Shown here: piece by piece, positions 1 to 8,415 of the stretch
Layout of the letters: every line of letters starts with the position of its first letter
Position numbering within the stretch: the stretch's first letter is position 1
NCBI GenBank assembly: GCA_021648465.1
Contig: JAKISR010000007.1
Location: forward strand, 1-54,273
From: Sulfurimonas sp.
GTDB taxonomy: Bacteria; Campylobacterota; Campylobacteria; Campylobacterales; Sulfurimonadaceae
Length of the DNA: 54,273 nucleotides
Direction of reading: 5' to 3'
Program-made: the position numbers and the translations under genes
Notes under the pieces: generated by a model
Told to the model about the DNA's origin: nothing
Seen by the model: the letters and a program-made list of their open reading frames with translations, nothing else
Databases searched by the model: none

Positions 1-173
1 TAAATGAACTCAAATGCAGAATAGCCGTTGTTGCGTTTAGCTTTTGGAATATTAACATTACAAAGCTCTTCAAGCTTCATACCTTTGAGATATTCACCAA
101 GTATTGCAACACCTGTTCTTGGTGTTACTTTCTCGTTTGTGGATTCTAGTTTGAAATTTAATGTTGTTTGCAC
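1..173 (-). CDS. transposase, N-terminal 57 residues (IS1380-like), cut by window edge
   Basis: Reading leftward from a GTG at 171-173, the frame stays open to base 1. It is preceded by AGAGGT at 181-186, seven bases upstream, which decides the GTG start. The product begins VQTTLNFKLE and continues through TPRTGVAILGEYLKGM to a NGYSAFEFI segment. From memory this is the opening of IS1380-family transposases found in this bacterial group. The catalytic DDE residues lie outside the window, so function and intactness cannot be judged. The IS end should lie between 190 and about 330, but I could not place its terminal repeat; a CACCC-GTT-GGGTG inverted repeat sits at about 204-216. The family call is an inference from the N-terminus only. 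Confidence 0.6.
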   Translation of the reverse strand, partial: MQTTLNFKLESTNEKVTPRTGVAILGEYLKGMKLEELCNVNIPKAKRNNGYSAFEFI

Positions 174-336
174 TATAATTACCTCTCGTTTTTGAAAAAG
201 TTACACCCGTTGGGTGAAAACATTGAGTGTGATTTTTTCGCTTATAAATACCTAATTATAGAGCAAGTTGGCTTGTTGTCTAATTCGGTATGGAATTATT
301 GAGGTAAAACTAAACCAATTTTTTATATTTTTTTAG

Positions 337-342
337 TATAAT
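337..342 (+). promoter_or_regulatory. -10 box of pyrD promoter
   Basis: TATAAT, 30 bases before the pyrD ATG, preceded by a T/A-rich tract in place of a clear -35 box, as is usual for Campylobacterota sigma-70 promoters. It lies between the IS end and pyrD, so the insertion upstream has left pyrD its own promoter. Confidence 0.6.
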
Positions 343-371
343 CTCTAAATTTTACAAAGGCACTATAACTT

Positions 372-1433
372 ATGATAAATTATCAAAGCATAAAACCTTG
401 GCTATTTAAACTTCAACCTGAAACTGCTCATAATGTAGCAGAAAGTGTGCTAAGACTTCCAAATATTTGTCAAATACCCTTTAATCCTTTTTTACAATCT
501 CACTTTATTACCAATGATACTTTAACTCAAGAACTATTTGGTCGTACATTTTATAATCCTATAGGACTTGGTGCTGGATTTGATAAAAATGCAACTATGA
601 TACGTGGTATGCAAATTTTAGGATTTGGTTACACAGAAATTGGAACAGTTACGCCAAAACCTCAAGATGGAAATCCAAAACCTAGAATGTTTCGTCATAT
701 TCAAGAAGAGAGTATTCAAAATGCTATGGGATTTAATAATGAAGGTTTAATAAAAGTACAAAAAAGACTTAAAAAAATATACCCATTTACAACTCCTATA
801 GGTGTCAATATTGGTAAAAATAAACTTACGCCTGAGAGTGAAGCTATAAGTGACTATACAACACTTATAAAAGCATTCCATGAGCTTGGTGATTACTTAA
901 TTATAAATATATCTTCGCCAAATACTCCTGGTCTTCGCGATTTACAAAATGAAGAATTTATTGCAAAGCTTTTTAAAGAAGCAAAAGCTATAACAAGTAA
1001 ACCTATTTTACTAAAAATTGCTCCTGATATGCTTCCAGAAGAGGCAGTAAAACTTACTACTATGGCTGTTGAAAAAGGTGCAGATGGAATTATCGCTACA
1101 AACACAACTATAGACTACTCACTTGTTAAAAATCCAAAAGATATTGGTGGTCTTAGCGGTGCAGTTTTAAAGCAAAAAAGTTTTAAAATTTTTGAAGCAA
1201 TTGCAAAAGAACTTTATGGAAAAACTACTCTAATTTCAGTTGGTGGAATTGACTCAGCTGAAGAAGTATATAAACGTATAAAAGCTGGTGCATCACTTGT
1301 TCAAATATTAAGTGGACTTATTTTTCATGGACCAAACATGATTAAAGATATTAATATAGAACTGACTAAACTTATTAAAGCCGATGGATATACTAATATT
1401 ACTGAGGCTATAGGTGCGGATAGAAAACAATGA
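372..1433 (+). CDS. pyrD: dihydroorotate dehydrogenase (quinone), class 2
   Basis: Oxidises dihydroorotate to orotate in pyrimidine synthesis, passing electrons through FMN to membrane quinone. The 353-residue length and the extra N-terminal segment before the barrel (about residues 1-45) mark the membrane-associated class 2 type. Visible signatures are NPIGLGAGFDK (62-72), which binds FMN and substrate, and NISSPNTPGLRD (179-190) with the catalytic serine; class 1 enzymes use cysteine at that place. IGGLSGAVLK and SVGGIDSAEEVYKRI form the phosphate-binding end of the barrel. Its stop overlaps the start of the M16 protease gene (ATGA), so the two are probably translated together. The pyrD-M16-dapA order is familiar from Campylobacter. 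Confidence 0.96.
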   Translation: MINYQSIKPWLFKLQPETAHNVAESVLRLPNICQIPFNPFLQSHFITNDTLTQELFGRTFYNPIGLGAGFDKNATMIRGMQILGFGYTEIGTVTPKPQDGNPKPRMFRHIQEESIQNAMGFNNEGLIKVQKRLKKIYPFTTPIGVNIGKNKLTPESEAISDYTTLIKAFHELGDYLIINISSPNTPGLRDLQNEEFIAKLFKEAKAITSKPILLKIAPDMLPEEAVKLTTMAVEKGADGIIATNTTIDYSLVKNPKDIGGLSGAVLKQKSFKIFEAIAKELYGKTTLISVGGIDSAEEVYKRIKAGASLVQILSGLIFHGPNMIKDINIELTKLIKADGYTNITEAIGADRKQ

Positions 1434-2728
1434 AAATATTTATAACACTCATACTAACTATAGGAACCCTAATGTCATCTTCACTACCTTCATACGAAAC
1501 AAAAACTCTTAAAAATGGACTGCAAATAGTTGTTATTCCATTAAAAAATTCTACTAATGTTATAAGCACAGATATCTTCTATAAAGTTGGAAGTAGGAAT
1601 GAAGTTATGGGTAAAACTGGAATAGCTCACATGTTAGAACATATGAATTTCAAATCTACAAAAAATCTAGATGCTGGTGAATTTGATAAAGAAGTTAAAA
1701 GTATAGGTGGTGTAAATAATGCATCTACAAGCTTTGACTATACTCACTACTATATAAAATCAAGCACTAACAATCTAGGAAAAGCTTTAGAGCTTTATGC
1801 TGAACTTATGCAAAATCTAAAACTTAAAGATAAAGAGTTTCAACCTGAGCGTGATGTTGTTGCAGAAGAGAGACGCTGGAGAACAGAAAATTCTCCTTTG
1901 GGTTATCTTTATTTTGCAATGTTTAACAATGCTTATGTTTACCATCCGTACCATTGGACACCAATTGGTTTTATGAACGATATTCAAACCTGGACTATTG
2001 AAGATATAAAAGATTTTCATAAAACTTACTATCAACCAAATAATGCCATTTTACTAGTTACTGGTGATGTAAATGCTAAAGATGTGTTTAAAAAAGCAAA
2101 AAAAGAGTTTGGTGATATCAAAAATAAAGCTGAAATTCCTGAATTTAAATTTGTAGAACCTGAACAAGATGGCCCAAAAAGAGTAACTATACATAGAGAT
2201 ACTGAAGTGGAAATGGTTGCAATAACTTTTCATATTCCTAACTTTAAAAGCAAAGATCAAGTTGTACTAAGCGTTATATCTGAAATTCTGTTCTCAGGGA
2301 AAAGCTCAAGATTATACAAAGAGCTTATAGATAAAAAACACCTTGTAAATAGTGTGTATGCTTACAATATGGAAAATATTGACCCAGGTCTTTTTATATT
2401 TTTAGCATCATGTAATCCTGGAGTAAAAGCTAGTGATGCAGAAATTGAACTTATAAAACAGATAGAGCTTATAAAAAATGAAAAAGTTACTAGAAAAGAG
2501 CTCCAAAAAGTAAAAATCAACACTAAAGCTGACTTCATATACTCACTTGAAAGCTCAACTTCTGTAGCAAACCTTTTTGGAAGTTATCTTGTTCGTGGAG
2601 ATTTAGAACCTCTTTTAACTTATGAAGAAGATATTAAAAAAGTGACAATTAAACAAGTTCAAGAGATTGCAAATAAATATTTTAATTTTGATAAATCAAC
2701 TACACTTATTTTAAAAAAAGGTAAATGA
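1430..2728 (+). CDS. M16 family zinc protease, exported
   Basis: A pitrilysin-family metallopeptidase of 432 residues. Residues 1-20 look like a signal peptide (MKIFITLILTIGTLMSSSLP), so the protein probably acts in the periplasm. The inverted zinc motif HxxEH is HMLEH at residues 67-71, and a VAEERRWR segment about 75 residues later supplies the third zinc ligand, so this is the catalytically active type. A second M16 domain follows from about residue 190 (YQPNNAILLVTGDV onward). It starts inside the pyrD stop codon, so it is co-transcribed with pyrD. The substrate is unknown. Confidence 0.92.
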   Translation: MKIFITLILTIGTLMSSSLPSYETKTLKNGLQIVVIPLKNSTNVISTDIFYKVGSRNEVMGKTGIAHMLEHMNFKSTKNLDAGEFDKEVKSIGGVNNASTSFDYTHYYIKSSTNNLGKALELYAELMQNLKLKDKEFQPERDVVAEERRWRTENSPLGYLYFAMFNNAYVYHPYHWTPIGFMNDIQTWTIEDIKDFHKTYYQPNNAILLVTGDVNAKDVFKKAKKEFGDIKNKAEIPEFKFVEPEQDGPKRVTIHRDTEVEMVAITFHIPNFKSKDQVVLSVISEILFSGKSSRLYKELIDKKHLVNSVYAYNMENIDPGLFIFLASCNPGVKASDAEIELIKQIELIKNEKVTRKELQKVKINTKADFIYSLESSTSVANLFGSYLVRGDLEPLLTYEEDIKKVTIKQVQEIANKYFNFDKSTTLILKKGK

Positions 2729-2839
2729 TTTATCACTTACTCTCTTTAATATAATATAAAACTTTTCCTTTTTATTTAAACTTAATAAGTATTTTAACTT
2801 TATTATGTATTATGTCATAAATAAAAATTGGAGAAAATA

Positions 2840-3346
2840 ATGAAAAGAATAATTTCAAGTTTAGTTATAGCGTTGGTATTTTTAGTTGGTTGTAGTTCAC
2901 CAAGTGAAGCTGTTAAAGAATCAGATTACATCTTAGTTGTAGGAAAAAGTTTAGATAATATTACACTTAATGATCAGTTTGAAAAATCACATGAAATAGA
3001 TGAAAATACTAAAAAAATCATAGTTGCATTTTCAAAAGATATGGCTCACTTATGTAACGATTACTTTGATACACAAACACAAACATACTTAAGTGATAAC
3101 AATACACAATTTATAGCTGATGTTAGTTCTGCACCTTCACTTATAAGAAGTCTTTTTATCATGCCAGGTTTAAAAGATTTTAAACATACAGTTTTACTTT
3201 TAGAAGATGAAACTATTGCATCAGCATATAAAGCTTCTTTAAGTACAGAAAAAATTATAGTTGTTTATGTGGATAATAAATCAATTATTGATATCAAAAC
3301 TATTAATACTGAACTTGAGTTAAAAGAGACTATAGAAGCTTTCTAA
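2840..3346 (+). CDS. small putative lipoprotein, function unknown
   Basis: I take the ATG at 2840, because GGAG at 2830-2833 is correctly placed for it; an in-frame TTG at 2828 lacks a site of its own. The resulting 168-residue protein opens with a lipoprotein signal, MKRIISSLVIALVFLVGC, with lipobox LVGC ending at Cys18. The mature part is soluble and mixed in structure, with segments such as IIVAFSKDMAHLCNDYF and HTVLLLEDETIASAYK that could form a thioredoxin-like or Rossmann-like sheet; I recognise no family. The protein is probably anchored to the inner or outer membrane facing the periplasm. It sits between the M16 protease and dapA, apparently with its own AT-rich promoter in 2729-2825. 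Confidence 0.85.
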   Translation: MKRIISSLVIALVFLVGCSSPSEAVKESDYILVVGKSLDNITLNDQFEKSHEIDENTKKIIVAFSKDMAHLCNDYFDTQTQTYLSDNNTQFIADVSSAPSLIRSLFIMPGLKDFKHTVLLLEDETIASAYKASLSTEKIIVVYVDNKSIIDIKTINTELELKETIEAF

Positions 3347-3378
3347 AGCTCACTTCTTTAGGTTTAATACTTTTAAGT

Positions 3379-3384
3379 TATAAT
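3379..3384 (+). promoter_or_regulatory. -10 box of dapA promoter
   Basis: TATAAT inside AAGTTATAATTGCG, 28 bases before the dapA start. AAGG at 3401-3404 serves as the ribosome binding site. This promoter probably drives dapA and the genes behind it, perhaps through yggS. Confidence 0.55.
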
Positions 3385-3412
3385 TGCGAATTAATTTAAT
3401 AAGGCTAAATAG

Positions 3413-4306
3413 ATGAATATAGTAACAGGTTCTTCAACAGCACTAATAACCCCGTTTAAAAAGGGAAAACTAGATGAGCAGACTTATACTGCTTTAATTA
3501 AAAGACAAATTAACAACGGTATGAATGCAGTCTGTCCTGTTGGAACTACTGGTGAGAGTGCTACTCTTACTAGTGATGAAGATATCAGATGTATGGAAAT
3601 TGCAGTTGAAGTTTGTAAAGGTACAGATACTAAGGTACTAGCTGGTGCAGGTAGTAACTCTACTGCTGAAGCTATAAATACTGCAAAACGCGCACAAAGA
3701 TGTGGTGTTGATGCTATTTTTTCTGTAAGTCCTTATTATAATAAACCATCTCAAGAAGGGCTTTATCAACATTATAAAGCGATTGCAGAATCTGTAAGTG
3801 AGCTTCCATTTATGCTTTATAATGTACCAGGTCGTACTGGTGTTGACATCTCAGCAGATACAACAATTAGACTATTTAACGACTTGCCAAATATTTATGG
3901 TGTTAAAGAAGCAACTGGTTCACTGGAGCGTACTGTTGAACTTCTTTCTCGTTGTCCTGAGCTTAAAGTATTTTCTGGTGATGATGCTATTGATTACCCT
4001 ATTTTAGCAAATGGTGGAGCTGGAATAACTTCTGTTACTTCAAACTTAATGCCTGATTTAAAAAGTGAGCTTGTTAAACTTGCATTAGCTGGTGATTTTT
4101 TTGGTGCAAAAGCTATAAACGATAAACTGTATCCGCTTAATTCAGTAATGTTTTGTGAATCAAATCCTGTTCCAATTAAAGCTGCTATGTATATTGCAGG
4201 GCTTATTGATACATTAGAATACAGACTTCCTCTTGTGGCTCCAAGTTTAGAAAATATGAAAAAAATTGAAGATGTTATGAAAAACTATAAAATTAAGGGA
4301 CTCTAA
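3413..4306 (+). CDS. dapA: 4-hydroxy-tetrahydrodipicolinate synthase
   Basis: Condenses pyruvate with aspartate semialdehyde, the first committed step to diaminopimelate and lysine (peptidoglycan and protein). The 297-residue length is normal. Visible active-site features are GTTGES (44-49), LYNVPGRTG with Tyr136 (the proton relay) and the Schiff-base lysine Lys165 in YGVKEATG. The SGDD segment near residue 187 and the GITSVTSN segment are also typical. The stop overlaps the next ATG by one base, coupling it to the enoyl reductase gene. Confidence 0.97.
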   Translation: MNIVTGSSTALITPFKKGKLDEQTYTALIKRQINNGMNAVCPVGTTGESATLTSDEDIRCMEIAVEVCKGTDTKVLAGAGSNSTAEAINTAKRAQRCGVDAIFSVSPYYNKPSQEGLYQHYKAIAESVSELPFMLYNVPGRTGVDISADTTIRLFNDLPNIYGVKEATGSLERTVELLSRCPELKVFSGDDAIDYPILANGGAGITSVTSNLMPDLKSELVKLALAGDFFGAKAINDKLYPLNSVMFCESNPVPIKAAMYIAGLIDTLEYRLPLVAPSLENMKKIEDVMKNYKIKGL

Positions 4307-5073
4307 TGAAAGGTAAAACTCTATTCATAAGTGGTGGAACTCGTGGAATTGGAAAAGCTATGGTTTATGCTTTTGCCAAAAAAGGATGTAATATAGCTTT
4401 TACATACGCTTCGAGTGAAGATACTGCAAATGAAATTATCGCTGATGTTGGAGCTAAACATGATGTTAAATGTAGAGCTTACAAACTAGATATTTTAGAG
4501 CCTTTAACTTACAAAGATGTATATAAAAAATTTGATGAAGATTTTGATAAATTAGACTTCTTTATCTCAAATGCAATTATCTCAGGACGTGCTGTTGTTG
4601 GTGGATTTGGTCCATTTATGAGACTAAAACCAAGAGGTTTAAACAATATATATACTGCTACAGTTGATGCTTTTGTTGTTGGTGCTCAAGAAGCTACAAA
4701 AAGAATGGAGTTAACTGGTGGTGGAAGTATTATCTCTATGAGTTCTACTGGTAATCTTGTCTACACTCCAAACTATGCAGGTCATGGAACAAATAAAGCT
4801 GCTGTTGAAGCTATGGTTCGCTACGCTGCTGCTGAACTTGGCGAAAAAGGGATAAGAGTAAATACTGTAAGTGGTGGTCCGATTGATACAGACGCTCTAA
4901 AAGCATTTCCAAACTATGAAGGGGTAAAAAATGAAGTAATTCGTCGTTCTCCTCTTTCTCGTATGGGTGAACCAACAGACTTAACTGGTGCTTGTCTTTT
5001 CTTATGTAGTGATGAATCTTCCTGGCTTACAGGTCAAACTATCGTAATTGATGGTGGAACAACTTTTCAATAA
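4306..5073 (+). CDS. short-chain dehydrogenase, FabL-like enoyl-ACP reductase
   Basis: A 255-residue Rossmann enzyme. The NADP(H)-binding loop is SGGTRGIG (9-16). The catalytic pair is Tyr157 and Lys164, spaced Y-x6-K; this is the signature of enoyl-ACP reductases, whereas ordinary short-chain dehydrogenases have Y-x3-K. The SGGPIDTDALKAFPNYEG segment closely resembles the Bacillus FabL enzyme as I remember it. The likely job is the last reduction of each fatty-acid elongation round, or a related enoyl reduction. It sits directly behind dapA and ahead of a small thiamine-binding-type gene, as in Campylobacter, where the homologue is usually annotated only as an oxidoreductase. Whether the organism also has FabI cannot be seen here. 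Confidence 0.85.
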   Translation: MKGKTLFISGGTRGIGKAMVYAFAKKGCNIAFTYASSEDTANEIIADVGAKHDVKCRAYKLDILEPLTYKDVYKKFDEDFDKLDFFISNAIISGRAVVGGFGPFMRLKPRGLNNIYTATVDAFVVGAQEATKRMELTGGGSIISMSSTGNLVYTPNYAGHGTNKAAVEAMVRYAAAELGEKGIRVNTVSGGPIDTDALKAFPNYEGVKNEVIRRSPLSRMGEPTDLTGACLFLCSDESSWLTGQTIVIDGGTTFQ

Positions 5074-5084
5074 AGGACTATAAA

Positions 5085-5408
5085 ATGAGTGTACTTTTAG
5101 AATTTTCAATGTTTCCAACATCAGACGAATGCAGAGAAGGTGCTTCTGTATCAAAACAAGTTAGTAAAGTTATAGATGCAATAGATAAATCTGGAGTATC
5201 TTATCAATTAACCCCTATGGGAACAGTTATTGAGACAGAAACTATGAGAGAAGCTCTTAATATTATTGAGTTGGCTTATGAACAGCTTCAAGGGTGCGAG
5301 AGAATATATTCATCTCTAAAATTTGATATTAGAAAAAACACTAAAAATAGACTTAAAACAAAAATAACATCTATAGAAAAAAATCTAAGCAGAAAAGTTA
5401 ATCACTAA
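5085..5408 (+). CDS. MTH1187/UPF0045 family thiamine-binding-type protein
   Basis: A 107-residue protein opening SVLLEFSMFPT and containing YQLTPMGTVIETET, both typical of the MTH1187/YkoF-like family (UPF0045), small ferredoxin-fold proteins that form tetramers and are thought to bind thiamine-like ligands. AAAGGA sits just before the ATG. It follows the enoyl reductase by 11 bases and precedes pgsA by 13, so it is part of the same transcription unit. The precise role is unknown. Confidence 0.82.
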   Translation: MSVLLEFSMFPTSDECREGASVSKQVSKVIDAIDKSGVSYQLTPMGTVIETETMREALNIIELAYEQLQGCERIYSSLKFDIRKNTKNRLKTKITSIEKNLSRKVNH

Positions 5409-5421
5409 TGCAAGGATTTTT

Positions 5422-5973
5422 TTGTTAAATCTTCCTAATATTCTAGCCTCACTTCGCATACTTTTAGCTCCGCTTCTATATTGGGTGATTTTAAATCCTG
5501 AATATTTTACAAATAATGGTTATGATATCACTTGGAATTATTATTTTGCTTCACTTTTATTTGTTCTTGCTAGTACAACTGACTTTTTTGATGGTTTTAT
5601 AGCAAGAGAGTGGGATCAAATGACAATGCTTGGTGCCATTTTAGATCCACTTGCTGACAAGATGTTAACACTAGCAGCTTTTTTAGGGCTGATGATGATT
5701 GGAGAGGCTTCTGCTTGGGCAATTTATATTATAATAATTCGCGAATTATTTATCACTGGGATTCGTACAGTTGCATTTAGTGAAGGTCTTGATATAAAGG
5801 CATCATGGAGTGGAAAAATAAAAACAGTTGCTCAAATGATTGCTATCGGTTTTTTACTTATGCATTGGCCCTTTGCTACAGAGCTTTTATGGTTTGCTGT
5901 AGCTCTAACACTCTATTCAGGTTTAGAGTATCTTTATGGATTTAAAAATGCCATCTTAAAGGGTAAAAATTAA
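5422..5973 (+). CDS. pgsA: CDP-diacylglycerol-glycerol-3-phosphate 3-phosphatidyltransferase
   Basis: Makes phosphatidylglycerol phosphate from CDP-diacylglycerol and glycerol-3-phosphate in the inner membrane. The complete CDP-alcohol phosphotransferase motif is visible: Asp57, Gly58, Ala61, Arg62, Gly71, Asp75 and Asp79 (DGxxARx8GxxxDxxxD). Around it are several hydrophobic segments, as expected for a six-helix membrane enzyme of 183 residues. The start is a TTG at 5422, chosen because AAGGA (5412-5416) precedes it and the N-terminus NLPNILASLRILLAP is canonical. The stop and the rseP start share one base (TAATG). Confidence 0.95.
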   Translation: MLNLPNILASLRILLAPLLYWVILNPEYFTNNGYDITWNYYFASLLFVLASTTDFFDGFIAREWDQMTMLGAILDPLADKMLTLAAFLGLMMIGEASAWAIYIIIIRELFITGIRTVAFSEGLDIKASWSGKIKTVAQMIAIGFLLMHWPFATELLWFAVALTLYSGLEYLYGFKNAILKGKN

Positions 5974-7025
5974 TGAGCTTTGTACTCTCTCTCGCGGTTT
6001 TATCTGCACTTATATTTTTTCATGAACTAGGACACTACTGGGCTGCTAGAAGAGTTGGCGTAACAGTTGAGGTTTTTAGTATCGGTTTTGGTAAAAAGAT
6101 TGCTTCATTTCACAGGTGGGGAACAGAGTGGAGAATAGCTCTAATACCACTTGGTGGTTATGTAAGAATGAAAGGTCAAGACGACAGTGATCCTACCAAA
6201 AAAAGCTACGATGAAGATAGTTATAATATAAAAACACCTACACAAAAGATTTTTATACTTCTTGCTGGTCCTATAGCAAATTTTATCTTAGCATTTTTTC
6301 TTTACTTTGTTATAGCACTTGGTGGTCCAGCTATACTATCTCCTGTTATTGGAAAAGTTGTTAAAGACTCACCTGCTTTTATAGCAGGATTAGAAACTAA
6401 CGATACTGTTCATTCAATAAATAATATTCCCATAACAACATGGAATGATATGGCAAAAATCATTGAAAACTCCAAAGGCTCACTTAATTTAGAAATAGAT
6501 AGAGCTGGATATTTAGAACATATTGTATTAACTCCTAAAATTAGTGATAGTGTAAATATATATAATGAAGTTATCCAAAAGAAGATGATAGGGATTGGTA
6601 GTGCTGGTGTTGTACACAAGCTAGAACTTAGTGTTACTCAAACACTCTCTTATGCAATCGAACAAACCATATATGCATCAACTTTAATATTTACAAGTCT
6701 TAAAAAACTAATTGTTGGAGAGGTCCCTGCAAAAGAGTTAGGTGGAATCATTAGTATAGTAAAGATTACTTCTGATGCAAGTGCTTTTGGCTGGATGGCT
6801 GTTTTTGCTTTTGCCGCACTTATCTCTGTAAATTTAGGTGTTTTAAATCTACTCCCTATCCCTGCCCTTGATGGTGGACATATTATGTTTAATCTATATG
6901 AACTTATTTTTAAAAGAGAAGCAAGTGAAACAGCAGTTATAAAACTTACTATTGTTGGATGGATAATTTTATTATCACTTATGAGTTTGGGTATTTATAA
7001 TGATATAAATAGATTGATGGAATAA
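5973..7025 (+). CDS. rseP: RIP metalloprotease (site-2 protease)
   Basis: An intramembrane zinc protease of the RseP/M50B family, 350 residues. The zinc motif HELGH is at residues 17-21 in the first membrane helix. The third ligand lies in the later LLPIPALDGGH segment near residue 300. One PDZ domain occupies about residues 115-190; E. coli RseP has two, while one is usual in this group. Such proteases cut anti-sigma factors and leftover signal peptides in the membrane. It follows pgsA directly in a lipid/envelope gene run and is 13 bases from yggS. Confidence 0.94.
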   Translation: MSFVLSLAVLSALIFFHELGHYWAARRVGVTVEVFSIGFGKKIASFHRWGTEWRIALIPLGGYVRMKGQDDSDPTKKSYDEDSYNIKTPTQKIFILLAGPIANFILAFFLYFVIALGGPAILSPVIGKVVKDSPAFIAGLETNDTVHSINNIPITTWNDMAKIIENSKGSLNLEIDRAGYLEHIVLTPKISDSVNIYNEVIQKKMIGIGSAGVVHKLELSVTQTLSYAIEQTIYASTLIFTSLKKLIVGEVPAKELGGIISIVKITSDASAFGWMAVFAFAALISVNLGVLNLLPIPALDGGHIMFNLYELIFKREASETAVIKLTIVGWIILLSLMSLGIYNDINRLME

Positions 7026-7038
7026 ATTAGGAATAATC

Positions 7039-7713
7039 ATGAATGAAATAGAATACAAAATATATATAGATGATGTAATTAGAAGAGTTGAATACGCTAG
7101 AGTTAGAGTTAGTGGTCACCATATTGTTAAAATCGTAGCTATTAGCAAATATTCTACTACACAAGAGATTAAAAACTTATACAACATAGGTCAAAGAGCT
7201 TATGGAGAAAATAAAGTTCAAGATTTAAAATCTAAAAGCAATGAACTTGAAGAGTTGCCACTAGAATGGCACTTTGTTGGAAACCTTCAAAAAAATAAAA
7301 TAAATAACTTACTTAATATCAACCCTACTCTATTTCATGCACTTGATTCTTTAGAGTTAGCATATGAATTACAAAAAAAACTTGAAGTTAAAGATATGAT
7401 TCTTGATACTTTAATTCAAATAAATTCTGCAAAAGAAGAAAGTAAACATGGTTTTATGCCAGAAATTGCTGCCCAAACTTATGCAAAAATTCAAAAAGAT
7501 TGTCCAAATATAAATCTTAGAGGTGTTATGAGTATTGGAGCTCACAGTGATGAAAGGGCTATAGTTAAAGAAAGTTTTGATATAACTTATAATATATACA
7601 AAGAACTTGATGGTGCAACTATTTGTTCTATGGGTATGAGTGGAGATTATGAGCTAGCAATTGAATGTGGCTCTAACATGGTTAGACTAGGTTCAGTTTT
7701 ATTTCCTAAATAA
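7039..7713 (+). CDS. yggS: pyridoxal phosphate homeostasis protein (YggS/PLPBP)
   Basis: A single-domain fold-type III PLP-binding protein of 224 residues. Lys37 in IVAISKYS is the Schiff-base lysine. EWHFVGNLQKNKIN, MGMSGDYELAIECG and the final VRLGSVLF are family hallmarks, the last forming the phosphate loop. The protein buffers free PLP and affects amino-acid metabolism; no enzyme activity is established. AGGAA at 7029-7033 precedes the ATG. It is the last gene of the rightward run that starts at dapA. Confidence 0.94.
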   Translation: MNEIEYKIYIDDVIRRVEYARVRVSGHHIVKIVAISKYSTTQEIKNLYNIGQRAYGENKVQDLKSKSNELEELPLEWHFVGNLQKNKINNLLNINPTLFHALDSLELAYELQKKLEVKDMILDTLIQINSAKEESKHGFMPEIAAQTYAKIQKDCPNINLRGVMSIGAHSDERAIVKESFDITYNIYKELDGATICSMGMSGDYELAIECGSNMVRLGSVLFPK

Positions 7714-7729
7714 CTTTTTTAAAGTAAAA

Positions 7730-8374
7730 TCATTTATATCTAACAGCATTGCTTTTATGGTTTTGTATACACTCCATTTGGTACATAATCATTTTATGAA
7801 ATGGACTTAAAAATTGCTTTAAATCATTATCTTTTAAGTTCTCTATCTTCGAATTATTTAAAATCTCTAAAACACTTAAAGTTGACTCTATTGTTGATAA
7901 ACAGTATTTTTGAGGTTGCTCTTTAATTTTAAACTGTGATAATTTTGTATTGTCAAAACTAATATAATCTAGTGCTTGCAGATTTTTAGAATCTCGAAGC
8001 ATTTTTAATGAACATGACCATGTAGCATCAATTATAAAAATTGCTTTTTTTTCATTATCTGCTTTATCTAGGTTATGTTTATTTATATTTATTGAGTTCT
8101 GTGATGGATATAATATATAGCTTTGATGTGTTAAAATGATTTCATTTACTTCTTTATGATTTGTAAAATCAATACCAATAAAAAGTTTCGAATTTTTCAA
8201 AGAAAGATAAGTTAAATGACCTGTACCATTTTTTACTTTTTTAAACTCTTTTGGATGCATTAAAATAATAAATAGTGTTTTTGTATCTACTTGATTGACA
8301 AAAGAACACATACAAGAACTCTTAGGTCTATAACAATCATAACATTTTTCTCTATCACCGTAAAGTGTCTGCAT
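7730..8374 (-). CDS. DTW domain tRNA-uridine aminocarboxypropyltransferase
   Basis: A 214-residue DTW-domain protein, the family that adds the 3-amino-3-carboxypropyl group of SAM to uridine in tRNA (acp3U). The name-giving motif is seen as IDATW. The N-terminal cysteines in EKCYDCYRPKSSCMC form the usual zinc site, and YCLSTIES is the conserved C-terminal segment. I prefer the ATG at 8374, since AGAGGT lies six bases before it; an in-frame TTG at 8380 overlaps that site. It is convergent with yggS and divergent from the flavoprotein gene at 8416, with a 41-base shared promoter region. Confidence 0.87.
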   Translation of the reverse strand: MQTLYGDREKCYDCYRPKSSCMCSFVNQVDTKTLFIILMHPKEFKKVKNGTGHLTYLSLKNSKLFIGIDFTNHKEVNEIILTHQSYILYPSQNSININKHNLDKADNEKKAIFIIDATWSCSLKMLRDSKNLQALDYISFDNTKLSQFKIKEQPQKYCLSTIESTLSVLEILNNSKIENLKDNDLKQFLSPFHKMIMYQMECIQNHKSNAVRYK

Positions 8375-8415
8375 TTTCAACCTCTATATAATTGGAATTA
8401 TACTAAAATATCTGT

